In this document: positions 1 to 8,032 of the stretch, piece by piece | Layout of the letters: the number at the start of each line of letters is the position of its first letter | Numbering within the stretch: position 1 is the stretch's first letter | Assembly (NCBI GenBank): GCA_029262355.1 | Contig: JAJCZO010000262.1 | Span: 1-34,782, forward strand | Reading direction: 5' to 3' | DNA: 34,782 bases | Source of the DNA: Deltaproteobacteria bacterium | GTDB taxonomy: Bacteria > Desulfobacterota > Binatia > UBA12015 | Notes under the pieces: model-generated | What the model was told of the DNA's origin: nothing | What the model saw: the letters and a program-made list of their open reading frames with translations, nothing else | Database searches by the model: none | Position numbers and translations under genes: made by a program

Positions 1-501
1 GGCATGGTGGTGGCGGGAGACGACGAGGTCCGCGCACTCGAAGGCGTGATCGATCGCTGCCAAGAAGATCTCGACCCGCTCCCCTCGTTCATTCTACCCG
101 GTGGCGGCCTCGTCTCCGCGTTCCTCCATCAGGGACGGACGGTCTGCCGCCGCGCCGAGCGCGACGTGCTGCGGCTGATGGCCGAGGAGAAGATCGAAAA
201 CGGTCCGCTGCGGTATCTGAACCGCCTATCCGACTTACTCTTCGTGTTGGCGCGGTGGATCTCATTGCACAGTGGATCCCAAGAGTACCTGTGGGAGCGC
301 GGCGTGCGCCTGGGCCCGCCCATGCGGCCCGCACCGAAGAAGAAAGCCGCGCCGAAACGCACCCGGGCGGCGGCCAAGAGGCGGCCAAAAAATGCCGCTC
401 TGGCAGACGCCAAGACGCCCACGACGAAAGCCGCGCCAGGGACCGCCAAGACGCGCGGCAAGAAAGCGCCCGCCAGGCGCAAGAAGGAGACCCGCCGATG
501 A
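1..501 (+). CDS. PduO-type ATP:cob(I)alamin adenosyltransferase, 5' truncated, with basic tail
   Basis: This enzyme family transfers the adenosyl group of ATP to cob(I)alamin to make coenzyme B12. The reading frame is open to base 1, so the N-terminal part of the family, including the nucleotide-binding TKTGD-type segment, lies outside the window. The visible part carries the hallmark FILPGG, the LHQGRTVCRRAER helix and YLNRLSDLLFVLAR, which are the conserved PduO C-terminal motifs. After about residue 107 the enzyme domain ends, and a tail of some 58 residues follows made mostly of Lys, Ala, Arg and Pro, similar in composition to histone H1-like tails. The stop overlaps the next start as ATGA, so the two genes are probably co-transcribed. 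Family assignment is firm; the role of the tail is unknown. Confidence 0.88.
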   Translation, partial: GMVVAGDDEVRALEGVIDRCQEDLDPLPSFILPGGGLVSAFLHQGRTVCRRAERDVLRLMAEEKIENGPLRYLNRLSDLLFVLARWISLHSGSQEYLWERGVRLGPPMRPAPKKKAAPKRTRAAAKRRPKNAALADAKTPTTKAAPGTAKTRGKKAPARRKKETRR

Positions 502-1184
502 GCGCCGAGTCCCGTCTATACCTGAAGCAGGTCGAAGTCGGCCCGATGCAGAACTACGCCTACCTCGTCGGCGACCGAGAGAAGAAGGAAGCGGTGCTCA
601 TCGACGCCGCATGGGACATCGATGGCCTGATCGACATCGCCGAGAAAGACGACATGAAGATCACGGCGGGATTGGTCACCCACTTCCACCCCGACCACCT
701 CGGCGGCTCGATGATGGGCATGGACATCACGGGTGCCGCGGAATTGGTGGGCCGCCTGCCGGTGAAGATTCATCTGCACAAGTCCGAGGGGTCGTACGCC
801 CAGAAGGTGTCGGGGCTGTCGTCTTCCGACATGGTGCTGACCGAGGGCGGCGACGACTTCACCGTCGGGGACATCCCGATCAAGTTCCTACACACACCCG
901 GGCACACGCCCGGCTCGCAGTGCTTCCTGGTCGACCAGAGGCTGGTCTCGGGCGACACCCTCTTCATCGGCTCGTGCGGACGTGTCGACCTTCCGGGCAG
1001 CAGCCCGGAAGACCTCTGGCGGAGCCTCACCGGCACGCTGAAGGTGCTCCCGGAAGAAACGATCCTCTACCCAGGCCACAATTACAGTGACCGCACGACG
1101 TCGACGATCGGCGACGAGGCCCGCAGCAACCCCTACATGCGCTTCGGAAAGCTCCAGGAGTTCCTGTCGGTGATGGGATACTGA
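498..1184 (+). CDS. MBL-fold metallo-hydrolase (glyoxalase II / ETHE1-like)
   Basis: A 228-residue metallo-beta-lactamase-fold protein. The metal ligands are visible: THFHPDH (H62, H64, D66, H67), H136 in TPGHTPGS, D153 in SGDTLF and H194 in PGHNY. The stretch GSCGRVDLPG after the D153 motif is typical of hydroxyacylglutathione hydrolase-like and persulfide-dioxygenase-like members. The substrate is probably a thioester or a sulfur compound, but this cannot be settled here. The ATG at 498 is chosen because it overlaps the upstream stop by four bases and starts the conserved domain cleanly; the same frame is open further upstream, but that is a shadow of the preceding gene. It is convergent with rpoH, with only about 30 bases between the stops. 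Confidence 0.9.
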   Translation: MSAESRLYLKQVEVGPMQNYAYLVGDREKKEAVLIDAAWDIDGLIDIAEKDDMKITAGLVTHFHPDHLGGSMMGMDITGAAELVGRLPVKIHLHKSEGSYAQKVSGLSSSDMVLTEGGDDFTVGDIPIKFLHTPGHTPGSQCFLVDQRLVSGDTLFIGSCGRVDLPGSSPEDLWRSLTGTLKVLPEETILYPGHNYSDRTTSTIGDEARSNPYMRFGKLQEFLSVMGY

Positions 1185-1215
1185 CCCGGACGACCGACGA
1201 CCAGTTCAGCCTCAG

Positions 1216-2379
1216 CTAAGAGCGACGATCGGGTAACGGCATGCGGACGTCGACGTCTGCGATGTCCGGGATGTGCTCCACGAGGTACGCGCGCAGCCGG
1301 CGCTTGATGCGTTCCTCAATCTGACGGACGCGCTCACGGCTCACGCCGTAAATCCCGCCAAGTTCCTGTAGCGTCTTCGGCTCGTCGGAAATCATCCGTT
1401 GCTCGAAGATCATGCGTTCCTTGTCTTCGAGCGTATTGCCGAACTCGTGCATCCGGTCCTGGATCATCGAGCGAAGCTCGCCCTCACCGAACTCTGATTC
1501 CGGCTCGCTCGCGCCGCCGGGCAGAAAGTCCAACATCGATGCGTCGCCGTCGTCGCCCACCGGTGCGTCGACCGAGACGTCGCGGCCCGAGAGACGCTGC
1601 TCCATCTCCGTCACCTCCGACGGCTTCACGGAAAGCCGCTCGGCGATGAGTGCCGGGTCGGGAGAGTATCCCTCACGCGCCAGCTTCTCCTTCTCCCGCT
1701 GGAGGTTGAAGAAGAGCTTGCGTTGCGCCTGAGTCGTTCCCAACTTCACAACGCGCCAGTTGTTCATCACGTAGCGGATGATGTAGGCACGGATCCAATA
1801 CACGGCGTACGAGGGAAACCGGACGCCGCGATACGGGTCGAACTTTTTGACCGCTTCGAGCAGTCCGATATTGCCCTCTTGAACCAGGTCGAGCAGGTTC
1901 CGGAATGCCTTCTGGTACTTCCGTGCCAGCATGACGACGAGCCGAAGGTTCGACGTCACCAGCTTCGCGGCCGCTTCACGGTCGCCCTCTTCGACCCACC
2001 GGACCGCCAGCGCGTGCTCCTCATCGGCATCGAGTATCGGGTGGCGCCTAATCTCCGCCAGATAGCGCTGCAGCGCATCGGTCGGGACGAGCGATCCGTA
2101 CTTGTCGTCCGTCAACTCGCGCGAGTCCGTCGTCGTCTCCGCGGGCTCTTCCTCTGCCTCGTCCCCAGCCGCGACGTCGCGAGCAGCGTCGGGCGCATGG
2201 CGGGCGGCGGGGGACTCGTCCGCCGGGCCCGGGTCGGCCGGCTCTACGATCTCCGCGTCGAGGATGGATTCCTCGGCAGACTCCTCGGCCTCGTACCTAC
2301 TGTCGGGGGACTCGACGACGACCGGCGCAGTGGCGTGGGCCTTACCCTTCGCCCCGGGCTTGTGCGGCGGGCGCTTCAT
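1216..2379 (-). CDS. rpoH: RNA polymerase sigma factor RpoH (sigma-32) with long acidic N-terminal extension
   Basis: Alternative sigma factor that directs RNA polymerase to heat-shock promoters. Region 2 is clear (LDLVQEGNIGL, FPSYAVYWIRAYI), and the stretch AQRKLFFNLQR around residues 218-228 is the RpoH box that separates sigma-32 from sigma-70. The C-terminus holds the region 4 helix-turn-helix (LGGIYGVSRERVRQIEERI). The protein has 387 residues against about 285-300 usually, because roughly 98 residues rich in Glu, Asp, Ala and Pro precede region 1.2/2. No internal start with a better ribosome site stands out, so the extension may be real. It sits 28 bases downstream of rpoZ and is probably transcribed with it. 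Confidence 0.9.
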   Translation of the reverse strand: MKRPPHKPGAKGKAHATAPVVVESPDSRYEAEESAEESILDAEIVEPADPGPADESPAARHAPDAARDVAAGDEAEEEPAETTTDSRELTDDKYGSLVPTDALQRYLAEIRRHPILDADEEHALAVRWVEEGDREAAAKLVTSNLRLVVMLARKYQKAFRNLLDLVQEGNIGLLEAVKKFDPYRGVRFPSYAVYWIRAYIIRYVMNNWRVVKLGTTQAQRKLFFNLQREKEKLAREGYSPDPALIAERLSVKPSEVTEMEQRLSGRDVSVDAPVGDDGDASMLDFLPGGASEPESEFGEGELRSMIQDRMHEFGNTLEDKERMIFEQRMISDEPKTLQELGGIYGVSRERVRQIEERIKRRLRAYLVEHIPDIADVDVRMPLPDRRS

Positions 2380-2407
2380 CGCCTTGCGCCGTTCGGGGTG
2401 CCGGAGC

Positions 2408-2605
2408 CTACGGCTCCTCCGGGTACACGACGCTGACCTTCTCGGCGGCCACCTCGCGCAGCGCGGTCACGACCTCTTTGTTCTCGCTCTCGACGAGCGG
2501 TCGGGATCCCTTGAGGAGCTGCTTGGCCCGACGGGCCCCCAGCAACACGAGCTCAAAGCGGCTCGGAACCTTTTCCAGGCAATCCTCAACGGTGACGCGG
2601 GCCAT
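2408..2605 (-). CDS. rpoZ: DNA-directed RNA polymerase omega subunit
   Basis: A 65-residue omega subunit, which helps assemble the beta' subunit into core RNA polymerase. It begins [20 protein letters not shown] and continues with [10 protein letters not shown], the conserved omega core; it is slightly shorter than the usual 70-90 residues. The start at 2605 is preferred over an upstream in-frame ATG at 2695 because a good Shine-Dalgarno AAGGAG lies six bases before it and because the omega fold starts exactly there. The following gene, 28 bases on, is rpoH. Confidence 0.9.
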   Translation of the reverse strand: MARVTVEDCLEKVPSRFELVLLGARRAKQLLKGSRPLVESENKEVVTALREVAAEKVSVVYPEEP

Positions 2606-2611
2606 GAACGA

Positions 2612-2617
2612 CTCCTT
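2612..2617 (-). promoter_or_regulatory. Shine-Dalgarno site of rpoZ
   Basis: AAGGAG on the minus strand, six bases before the ATG at 2605. It decides the start: the longer alternative start at 2695 has no comparable site and would add 30 residues unlike any omega subunit. Confidence 0.7.
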
Positions 2618-2666
2618 AGGCTCGTGGAAAACAGGGGCGACGAGCCGGCGCCCTCTCGTTGGAATG

Positions 2667-2695
2667 ATCCTAACGAATGCGCGGCCAGGAGACAA
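2667..2695 (-). promoter_or_regulatory. Candidate sigma-70-type promoter for rpoZ-rpoH
   Basis: On the minus strand TTGTCT (2690-2695) and TAGGAT (2667-2672) are separated by exactly 17 bases, each matching four of six consensus positions. The predicted transcript would start some 55 bases before the rpoZ ATG, and the element lies directly after a GC-rich hairpin that ends the upstream unit. This is pattern matching only. Confidence 0.4.
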
Positions 2696-2712
2696 AGCGC
2701 CCCGTCGGGGCG
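2691..2712 (-). terminator. GC-rich hairpin, possible terminator after the tlyA operon
   Basis: A perfect inverted repeat (six-base stem CGCCCC/GGGGCG at 2698-2703 and 2707-2712, three-base loop) lies about 10 bases past the stop of the small gene at 2723 and is followed on the minus strand by CTTTGTC. The T run is short, so termination is probably incomplete. It overlaps the -35 element proposed for rpoZ. Confidence 0.4.
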
Positions 2713-2722
2713 TCGGCTGGGC

Positions 2723-3202
2723 TCAATCCAGGGCGTGAGGGTCGGCGCGAGCGACGAGATCGCCCACCACGGTCCGCGAAGCCGCGGCGCTATCACGCAC
2801 CGAAGCCACGAGGCGGGCATCCTCGGGATGTTCCTCGTCCCAGCGGACCGAGAGCAGCTTGAGCTGCCGGATCAGGCCCCGATAGCCGTCCTGGAGCCGT
2901 ATCAGGCGCTCCCAACAGTTGCGGCCGTCGACGAGGGCATCGGGCCCCTCCTCGTCCGCGTGGCGCCCCAAGGCTGCCAGGCGCCTAGCGACCGCCACGG
3001 CATTCTGCTCCTCGGTGGCCCCGAGAGCTTGGAGGCGCTCTGTGATGAAGGGATACGGCGCGCGGTCCGCCTGATCCCCCAGCTGCTTGCTCAGAGTGCG
3101 CAGCTGGATGTGGATCTTCTGAAGCTCGTCCGCGACTCCTGCGGGCTCGGTCCGTAGCCAAGACACGTCGGGCGAGTTACCGACGACTCTCTCACCTGTC
3201 AA
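2723..3202 (-). CDS. Hypothetical helical protein
   Basis: A 159-residue protein that I do not recognise. It looks entirely alpha-helical and soluble, with charged amphipathic segments such as ADELQKIHIQLRTLSKQL, then CWERLIRLQDGYRGLIRQL and RLVASVRDSAAASRTVV, and no signal peptide or membrane segment. The pattern suggests a small helical bundle. Its ATG overlaps the end of tlyA by 11 bases, which supports translation coupling and a real gene. It is the last gene of the unit that begins with ctpA or xseA. No function can be given. Confidence 0.65.
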   Translation of the reverse strand: MTGERVVGNSPDVSWLRTEPAGVADELQKIHIQLRTLSKQLGDQADRAPYPFITERLQALGATEEQNAVAVARRLAALGRHADEEGPDALVDGRNCWERLIRLQDGYRGLIRQLKLLSVRWDEEHPEDARLVASVRDSAAASRTVVGDLVARADPHALD

Positions 3203-3929
3203 GGTGAACGAACACTTCGACGTTGCCTTTCTTCGCTCCGGGCAACGTGGACTCCACCACTCCCCGCAGCCGAAACCCGAGCTTGGATGCCTCCGACACG
3301 ACCTCGTCCACCGCCGCCTGGCGGACCTCCGGGTCGCGCACGACCCCTCCTTTGCCGACCTTCTCGCGCCCCACCTCGAACTGAGGCTTCACCAGAGCGA
3401 CGACCTCGGAGGGCGGATCGAGCTGTGCAGCCGTCGGCTCGAGCAGGAGTCGAAGGGAGATGAAGGACGCATCGATCACAGCGAGCGTCGGTGCCGGATC
3501 CAAGCTGCGAGGGGCGAGCTTTCGCATGTTCGTGCGCTCCAGCACGTGGACGCGCTCGTCGATCCGGAGCTTCCACGCGAGTTGGCCGTAGCCCACGTCG
3601 ATCGCGTGCACCAACCCCGCGCCGCGCTGAAGGAGGCAGTCCGTGAACCCTCCGGTCGAGGCGCCAACGTCGACGCACGTCCGACCCATCGGGTCGACCG
3701 AAAGGGCCTCGAGGGCGCCCTCGAGCTTTACGCCACCACGCGACACGAACGCATGCTCGGGGCCCGCCACTTCGATGCGTGCGTCCTCCGGCACGCGGGT
3801 CCCCGCCTGCGTGACGGCCTTTCCCTCGACCGTCACGAGCCCAGCCAGGATCATGCCGCGGGCGCGCTCGCGGCTCGGCGCGAGCCCCCGCGCGGCGACG
3901 AGAACGTCAAGACGCGCGTTCGACGACAT
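3192..3929 (-). CDS. tlyA: TlyA family rRNA 2'-O-methyltransferase (S4 plus FtsJ-like domain)
   Basis: TlyA proteins 2'-O-methylate cytidines in 16S and/or 23S rRNA; older annotation calls them hemolysins. Residues 5 to about 65 form an S4 RNA-binding domain (RLDVLVAARGLAPSRERARG), followed by the linker SRGGVKLEGAL and an FtsJ/RrmJ-type methyltransferase with the SAM site VDVGASTGGFTDCLLQRGA. The catalytic-type lysine is in VKPQFEVG. Length is 245 residues, normal for the family. The ATG at 3929 starts at the S4 domain and overlaps the end of ispA by 23 bases; a longer frame from 4070 would run through ispA and is not supported. In relatives a dxs gene often lies between ispA and tlyA; it is absent here. 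Confidence 0.9.
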   Translation of the reverse strand: MSSNARLDVLVAARGLAPSRERARGMILAGLVTVEGKAVTQAGTRVPEDARIEVAGPEHAFVSRGGVKLEGALEALSVDPMGRTCVDVGASTGGFTDCLLQRGAGLVHAIDVGYGQLAWKLRIDERVHVLERTNMRKLAPRSLDPAPTLAVIDASFISLRLLLEPTAAQLDPPSEVVALVKPQFEVGREKVGKGGVVRDPEVRQAAVDEVVSEASKLGFRLRGVVESTLPGAKKGNVEVFVHLDR

Positions 3930-4809
3930 GCCGAAGAAGACCGTGGAGCGCCGCGCCCCGTGTGCCAAACGGCTCGATCGCCCGGTATCCCACGTCAGCG
4001 ACGCGACGCGCTTGCGCGCGAGCACCATCCATCCCAAGTACCCCGGGATACGTCGCCTTCCCAGCAGCACGATCGCCGCCTGCCGGCTTGCCCAGCGACT
4101 TCAGGTCGCCGACCTCGTCGAGGACGTCGTCCGTGATCTGAAAAACCAGCCCGAAGGCCTCGCCGAACGTCGTGAGTCGCCTCAGATCGGCCTTCGCCGC
4201 ACCAGCCGCGATGGCCCCTACCCGTACGCTCGCGCGAAGCAACGCGCCCGTCTTGCCCCGGTGGATGTCCTGCACCGCGGACAGTGACACCCGCTTCTTG
4301 CCCTCCGCCAGGATATCCTTCAGCTGCCCCCCCACCATCCCGCGGGCCCCGGCTGAGGCGGCGATCTCACGCACGATCGCCAGCCGCGACTCGGCCCCCA
4401 CCGTTCGGCCCGTACTTGCCGCGACGCCGAAAGCATCCGTGAGCAGTGCATCCCCCGCCAAGATGGCCGTGGCCTCGTCGTACTTCGCATGCAACGACGG
4501 TCGACCGCGCCTCATGTCGTCGTCGTCCATCGCCGGAAGATCGTCATGCGCGAGCGAGTAGGCGTGGATCATCTCGATCGCACAGCCTGGCCGCAGCGCG
4601 CGCTTCCGCGCCGGGGCCCCGCCCACGGCCTGCCCAGACGCAAGCGCCAGGACCGGCCGAAGCCGCTTGCCGCCGCCGAGCAGGGCGTAGCGCATCGCTT
4701 GCACGAGCCGGCGTGGGCGCCCGCCACCGGCCGTGACGCAACGATCGAGTTCGGCCTCGATCTCGCGACGACGCGCTGTCAAGTAGCCGTCGAGTTCCTT
4801 GGCAGTCAC
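3907..4809 (-). CDS. ispA: Short-chain polyprenyl diphosphate synthase (farnesyl/geranylgeranyl type)
   Basis: Condenses isopentenyl diphosphate with allylic diphosphates to make the C15/C20 precursors of quinones and undecaprenyl phosphate. The substrate-binding GGKR is at 46-49, the first aspartate-rich motif is HDDLPAMDDDD with DD at 89-90, and the second is ITDDVLDE. The extra spacing within the first motif (DDxxxxD) is usual for bacterial IspA. At 300 residues it has full length. It lies 30 bases after xseB, the usual xseA-xseB-ispA order. Product length (C15 or C20) cannot be told from the sequence with certainty. Confidence 0.9.
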   Translation of the reverse strand: MTAKELDGYLTARRREIEAELDRCVTAGGGRPRRLVQAMRYALLGGGKRLRPVLALASGQAVGGAPARKRALRPGCAIEMIHAYSLAHDDLPAMDDDDMRRGRPSLHAKYDEATAILAGDALLTDAFGVAASTGRTVGAESRLAIVREIAASAGARGMVGGQLKDILAEGKKRVSLSAVQDIHRGKTGALLRASVRVGAIAAGAAKADLRRLTTFGEAFGLVFQITDDVLDEVGDLKSLGKPAGGDRAAGKATYPGVLGMDGARAQARRVADVGYRAIEPFGTRGAALHGLLRHVVERAS

Positions 4810-4839
4810 TGGCGCACCGTGTTCGCGACCAGATCGACG

Positions 4840-5088
4840 TCAGGCTTCGTCGCCGCCGTCACGAACCCGCAGCACCCCATCGGCGTCGCGCACGAGAACT
4901 TCGACACGGCGCTCGACCTCCTCGAGCTTCCCGTGAAGGACCCGCAACAGGTGGATCCCTTTCTCGAAGGCATCAAGCGACTGCTCGAGCGGTAGGTTAC
5001 CCTGCTCGAGCCGTGCGACGATACCCTCGAGCGACTTCATGCCATCTTCGAATCCCGGGGTCTCCTCGGGGCTCTGTTTCGCCGCCAT
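4840..5088 (-). CDS. xseB: Exodeoxyribonuclease VII small subunit
   Basis: An 82-residue helical subunit that binds the large subunit XseA to form exonuclease VII, which degrades single-stranded DNA from both ends. The family core FEDGMKSLEGIVARLEQGNL followed by PLEQSLDAFEKGI is clear. The start codon follows the xseA stop with no base between them, indicating tight coupling. Confidence 0.92.
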   Translation of the reverse strand: MAAKQSPEETPGFEDGMKSLEGIVARLEQGNLPLEQSLDAFEKGIHLLRVLHGKLEEVERRVEVLVRDADGVLRVRDGGDEA

Positions 5089-6591
5089 TCAGTTCTCCTC
5101 CTCGCCGTCGGGTGCGGTCTGCAATTCCATAGCATCCGGCCGCGCGTCGACCTCCAACACGCGAGTACGCGCCGCCCCCCTGGCGAATCGAAGCCGCACC
5201 TCGTCGCCTGGCGCGAGCGCAGCGATGTCGCGGATGATCACGCCGTCCTTGCGCGCCACGGAGAAGCCTCGCGAGAGGACACCGAGCGGCGACAAGGCGT
5301 TCACCTGCGATGCGTGCGCCCCGAGCTCGGCGCGCGTACGACCCAGCACCGTCGACATCGACGTCTGCAGGCGACTCCCAAGCTGGATCAGATTCTCACT
5401 TTGCAGATCCGTGCGTGGCAGGTGAACGCGAAGACGCCCCACGACGCGCTCGAGCCGGCTGCGCCGATCTGGGGTCAGCCCGACCAAGGCCTGACGCGCA
5501 CGGGACGCGAACGACTCCAAACGTCCCCGTCGATCCGGGGTGAGACCCATCAGTACATGGCGCGCCCGCGACCCCAGCCCATCGAGTCGAAGCCTTCTCT
5601 CGGTGACGATCGACCTCGGATCCGCGAACGCGCCGTCGCAGGCCTTCAGCCGAGCGCGGGACAGCTCGACCCCCTTCGAAAGCCCCACCTGCAACCGTCG
5701 CTCGAACTCTCGCAGGCGAGCTTCGATCTCAGCGCGCTCGGGAAGACACTGCTGGGCGGCCGCCGTGGGGGTCGCCACCCGCAGGTCGGCAACGAAATCT
5801 GCGAGCGTCGTATCGATCTCATGACCGATGCCCGCGATTACGGGAATCCGCGAACGGGCGATTGCGCGCACGACCACCTCTTCGTTGAAGCACCACAGAT
5901 CCTGCATCGAACCGCCGCCGCGCCCGAGGATGATCACATCCGGCGTACCATCGCGATTCAAGTCGTCGAGCGCGGCAGCAATGTCCTCGGCAGCGCCCTC
6001 GCCCTGGACGCGACACGGCCGGATCAGCATCCGGCGCTCGGCGAAGCGCTGCTGCAGGATCTCGAGGATGTCGTTGAGAGCTGCGCTCTTGGAGGCTGTT
6101 GCGATACCGATGACGCGCGGCAGTGCCGGCAACCGGCGTTTGCGCGACTCCTCGAACAACCCCTCGGCCAAGAGTCGCGCACGGCGCTCTTCGAGCGCCT
6201 TCTGAAGCGCCCCAACGCCGTGCGGCTCGAGATCGTCGAGCTGGAGCTGGAGCCGGCCGCTCCAAACGTCCACCTTTCGGACATGAGCGAGAACCTGGCT
6301 CCCATCCTCCGGCGTGAACGCGACGCGCTGGCGGTCGCGTGCCCACATGACGACGGCGACCTGCTCGTTGCCCTCCTTCAACGAGAAGTACGCGTGACCG
6401 TTGCGCACGAGCTTGTAGCCGCTGACCTCGCCCTCCAACCAGAACTGTCTCGGAAACAGCTCGGAAAGACCGGCCTTCAGATGATTCACGAAGCGCCCGA
6501 CGCCAACCGATTTGCGGGCCGGCGTGGGCTCCGCCCGGTCCGCCGTGGGTTTCGCCCGCGGTTGGAGGTCCAGGCCGCGCTGCGTGCTCAC
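5089..6591 (-). CDS. xseA: Exodeoxyribonuclease VII large subunit
   Basis: Catalytic subunit of exonuclease VII, 500 residues. An N-terminal OB-fold (FWLEGEVSGYKL, HAYFSLKEGN) precedes the catalytic domain with VIGIATASKSAALNDIL, GRGGGSMQDLWCFNEE and AGIGHEIDTTLADFVADLRV. The long coiled-coil region contains a near-perfect tandem pair of 22-residue units (SRARHVLMGLTPDRRGRLES and SRARQALVGLTPDRRSRLER), spaced 66 bases apart in the DNA, which looks like a recent duplication. About 25 residues precede the OB-fold (TPARKSVGVGRFVNHLK), so the start could be a little later. The gene begins 22 bases after the ctpA stop. Confidence 0.93.
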   Translation of the reverse strand: MSTQRGLDLQPRAKPTADRAEPTPARKSVGVGRFVNHLKAGLSELFPRQFWLEGEVSGYKLVRNGHAYFSLKEGNEQVAVVMWARDRQRVAFTPEDGSQVLAHVRKVDVWSGRLQLQLDDLEPHGVGALQKALEERRARLLAEGLFEESRKRRLPALPRVIGIATASKSAALNDILEILQQRFAERRMLIRPCRVQGEGAAEDIAAALDDLNRDGTPDVIILGRGGGSMQDLWCFNEEVVVRAIARSRIPVIAGIGHEIDTTLADFVADLRVATPTAAAQQCLPERAEIEARLREFERRLQVGLSKGVELSRARLKACDGAFADPRSIVTERRLRLDGLGSRARHVLMGLTPDRRGRLESFASRARQALVGLTPDRRSRLERVVGRLRVHLPRTDLQSENLIQLGSRLQTSMSTVLGRTRAELGAHASQVNALSPLGVLSRGFSVARKDGVIIRDIAALAPGDEVRLRFARGAARTRVLEVDARPDAMELQTAPDGEEEN

Positions 6592-6613
6592 TGTGATCTC
6601 CGGGAGACCCGGC

Positions 6614-7984
6614 TCACTTCTTGGCCACGAGCGTCTTGAAGACGTGCCAACTCTTCAGGAGCTCGAGGGCGCGATCCAGCTGCGGATCCTGCCCCGGCTC
6701 CCCCAGCACTCCCTGCGGCACGTCTGCCGGCTCGTTCTTGATCGGCTGAGGCTCCGCGTCGGGGCCATCGCCGTCACCGTTCTCGTTCTCGAGATGTTTC
6801 GGGAGATTCTCCTCGCGCAGGAACTCCTGCGGAAGCGCCCGCCCGTCGTGGCGAACCAGGCGTACATTGTTCTCCATCTCGATGTCGGGGACGATCCCCG
6901 TCGCCTGAATCGAACGACCACCGGGCGTGTAGTAGCGCGCCGTGGTGAGTCGGATCGCCGACGAGTCGTCCAGTGGTAGTATCGTTTGTACGGAGCCCTT
7001 GCCGAACGTCTGCGTTCCAAGCACGAGCGCACGCTTGTGATCCTGCAGCGCTCCGGCGACGATCTCGGCCGCGCTCGCCGTGCCGCCGTTCACCAGGATC
7101 ACCATGGGGAAGTCCGTGTGACTCCCTTGCTTGTGGGCGAAGTACTTCTGGTTCTGGCTGTCGAGCCGACCGTCGGTGTAGACGATCATCCCGGAGTCGA
7201 GGAACTCGTCGGTCACCTTCACAGCCTGTGACAGCAACCCGCCGGGATCGTTGCGCAGATCGAGAACGAGGCCACGGAGCTTCCCGTCATTCTTCGCAGC
7301 GATCTCGACGAGTGCGCTGTCGACGTTCTGCGCGGTACGCTCCTGGAATTGGGTGATCCGGACGTAGCCATACCCGCCACCCAGATCTCGCGATTTGACG
7401 CTCTCGATCCGAATGTCCTCGCGCGTGATCGTGAAGTCGAGCAGATCCGCCGTGCCTTCGCGCTTGACCGAGATCGTGACCTTCGACCCGGGACGACCGC
7501 GCATCTTCTTGACGGCGTCCATCAGGGCCATGTCTTTCGTGAACTCGCCCTCGATCTTGATGATCTGGTCGCCAGGCTCGATGCCCTCGCGATAGGCGGG
7601 CGTGTCCTCGATCGGCGATACGACCGTCAGCACTCCGCTGCGATTGGTGATCTCGATGCCCAGGCCACCGAAGCTGCCCTTCGTATCGACCTGCAGCTCC
7701 TTGTAGAGTTCCGGCGTGAGATAGGCGCTGTGGGGGTCGAGAGACCCGAGCATGCCGTTGACCGCGCCCTCGAGAAGGTCCTTCGTACCGACCTCCTCGA
7801 CGTAGTTCTTCTGCACGATCGTGAGGATGTTCGTGAACGTCTCGAGCCGGTCGTAGGCCTCGCCATCGACCGCGGAAACGCCCTGCACCGCTCGACCACC
7901 AGAGAAGAGAACGGCCATGACGATGCCGAAGGCGAGCATCGTGAGCCACGCACGACGCCGCGACCTGCCTACGTTTCGCCTCAT
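6614..7984 (-). CDS. ctpA: Carboxy-terminal processing protease (S41 family, CtpA/Prc type)
   Basis: Periplasmic serine protease of the tail-specific family. Residues 12-30 form a signal or anchor segment. A PDZ domain follows at about 105-175 (GSFGGLGIEI, GDQIIKIEGE), then the catalytic core with LDLRNDPGG, Ser304 in GGTASAAEIV and Lys329 in TFGKGSVQT; the 25-residue Ser-Lys spacing matches the Ser/Lys dyad of Prc. The C-terminal 70 residues are acidic and low in complexity (ENENGDGDGPDAEP). In diderms such proteases control peptidoglycan hydrolases, which fits its place directly downstream of the ftsX-envC fusion. A 135-base gap before it may hold its own promoter. Confidence 0.93.
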   Translation of the reverse strand: MRRNVGRSRRRAWLTMLAFGIVMAVLFSGGRAVQGVSAVDGEAYDRLETFTNILTIVQKNYVEEVGTKDLLEGAVNGMLGSLDPHSAYLTPELYKELQVDTKGSFGGLGIEITNRSGVLTVVSPIEDTPAYREGIEPGDQIIKIEGEFTKDMALMDAVKKMRGRPGSKVTISVKREGTADLLDFTITREDIRIESVKSRDLGGGYGYVRITQFQERTAQNVDSALVEIAAKNDGKLRGLVLDLRNDPGGLLSQAVKVTDEFLDSGMIVYTDGRLDSQNQKYFAHKQGSHTDFPMVILVNGGTASAAEIVAGALQDHKRALVLGTQTFGKGSVQTILPLDDSSAIRLTTARYYTPGGRSIQATGIVPDIEMENNVRLVRHDGRALPQEFLREENLPKHLENENGDGDGPDAEPQPIKNEPADVPQGVLGEPGQDPQLDRALELLKSWHVFKTLVAKK

Positions 7985-8032
7985 GCCGCAGGCTTTCCTG
8001 GAAGCCGCAATTCCGCTTGGCTCATCTCCACC

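Noticed and set aside
5314..6639. 441-codon plus-strand frame
   Set aside because: Antisense to xseA, whose catalytic motifs are clear.
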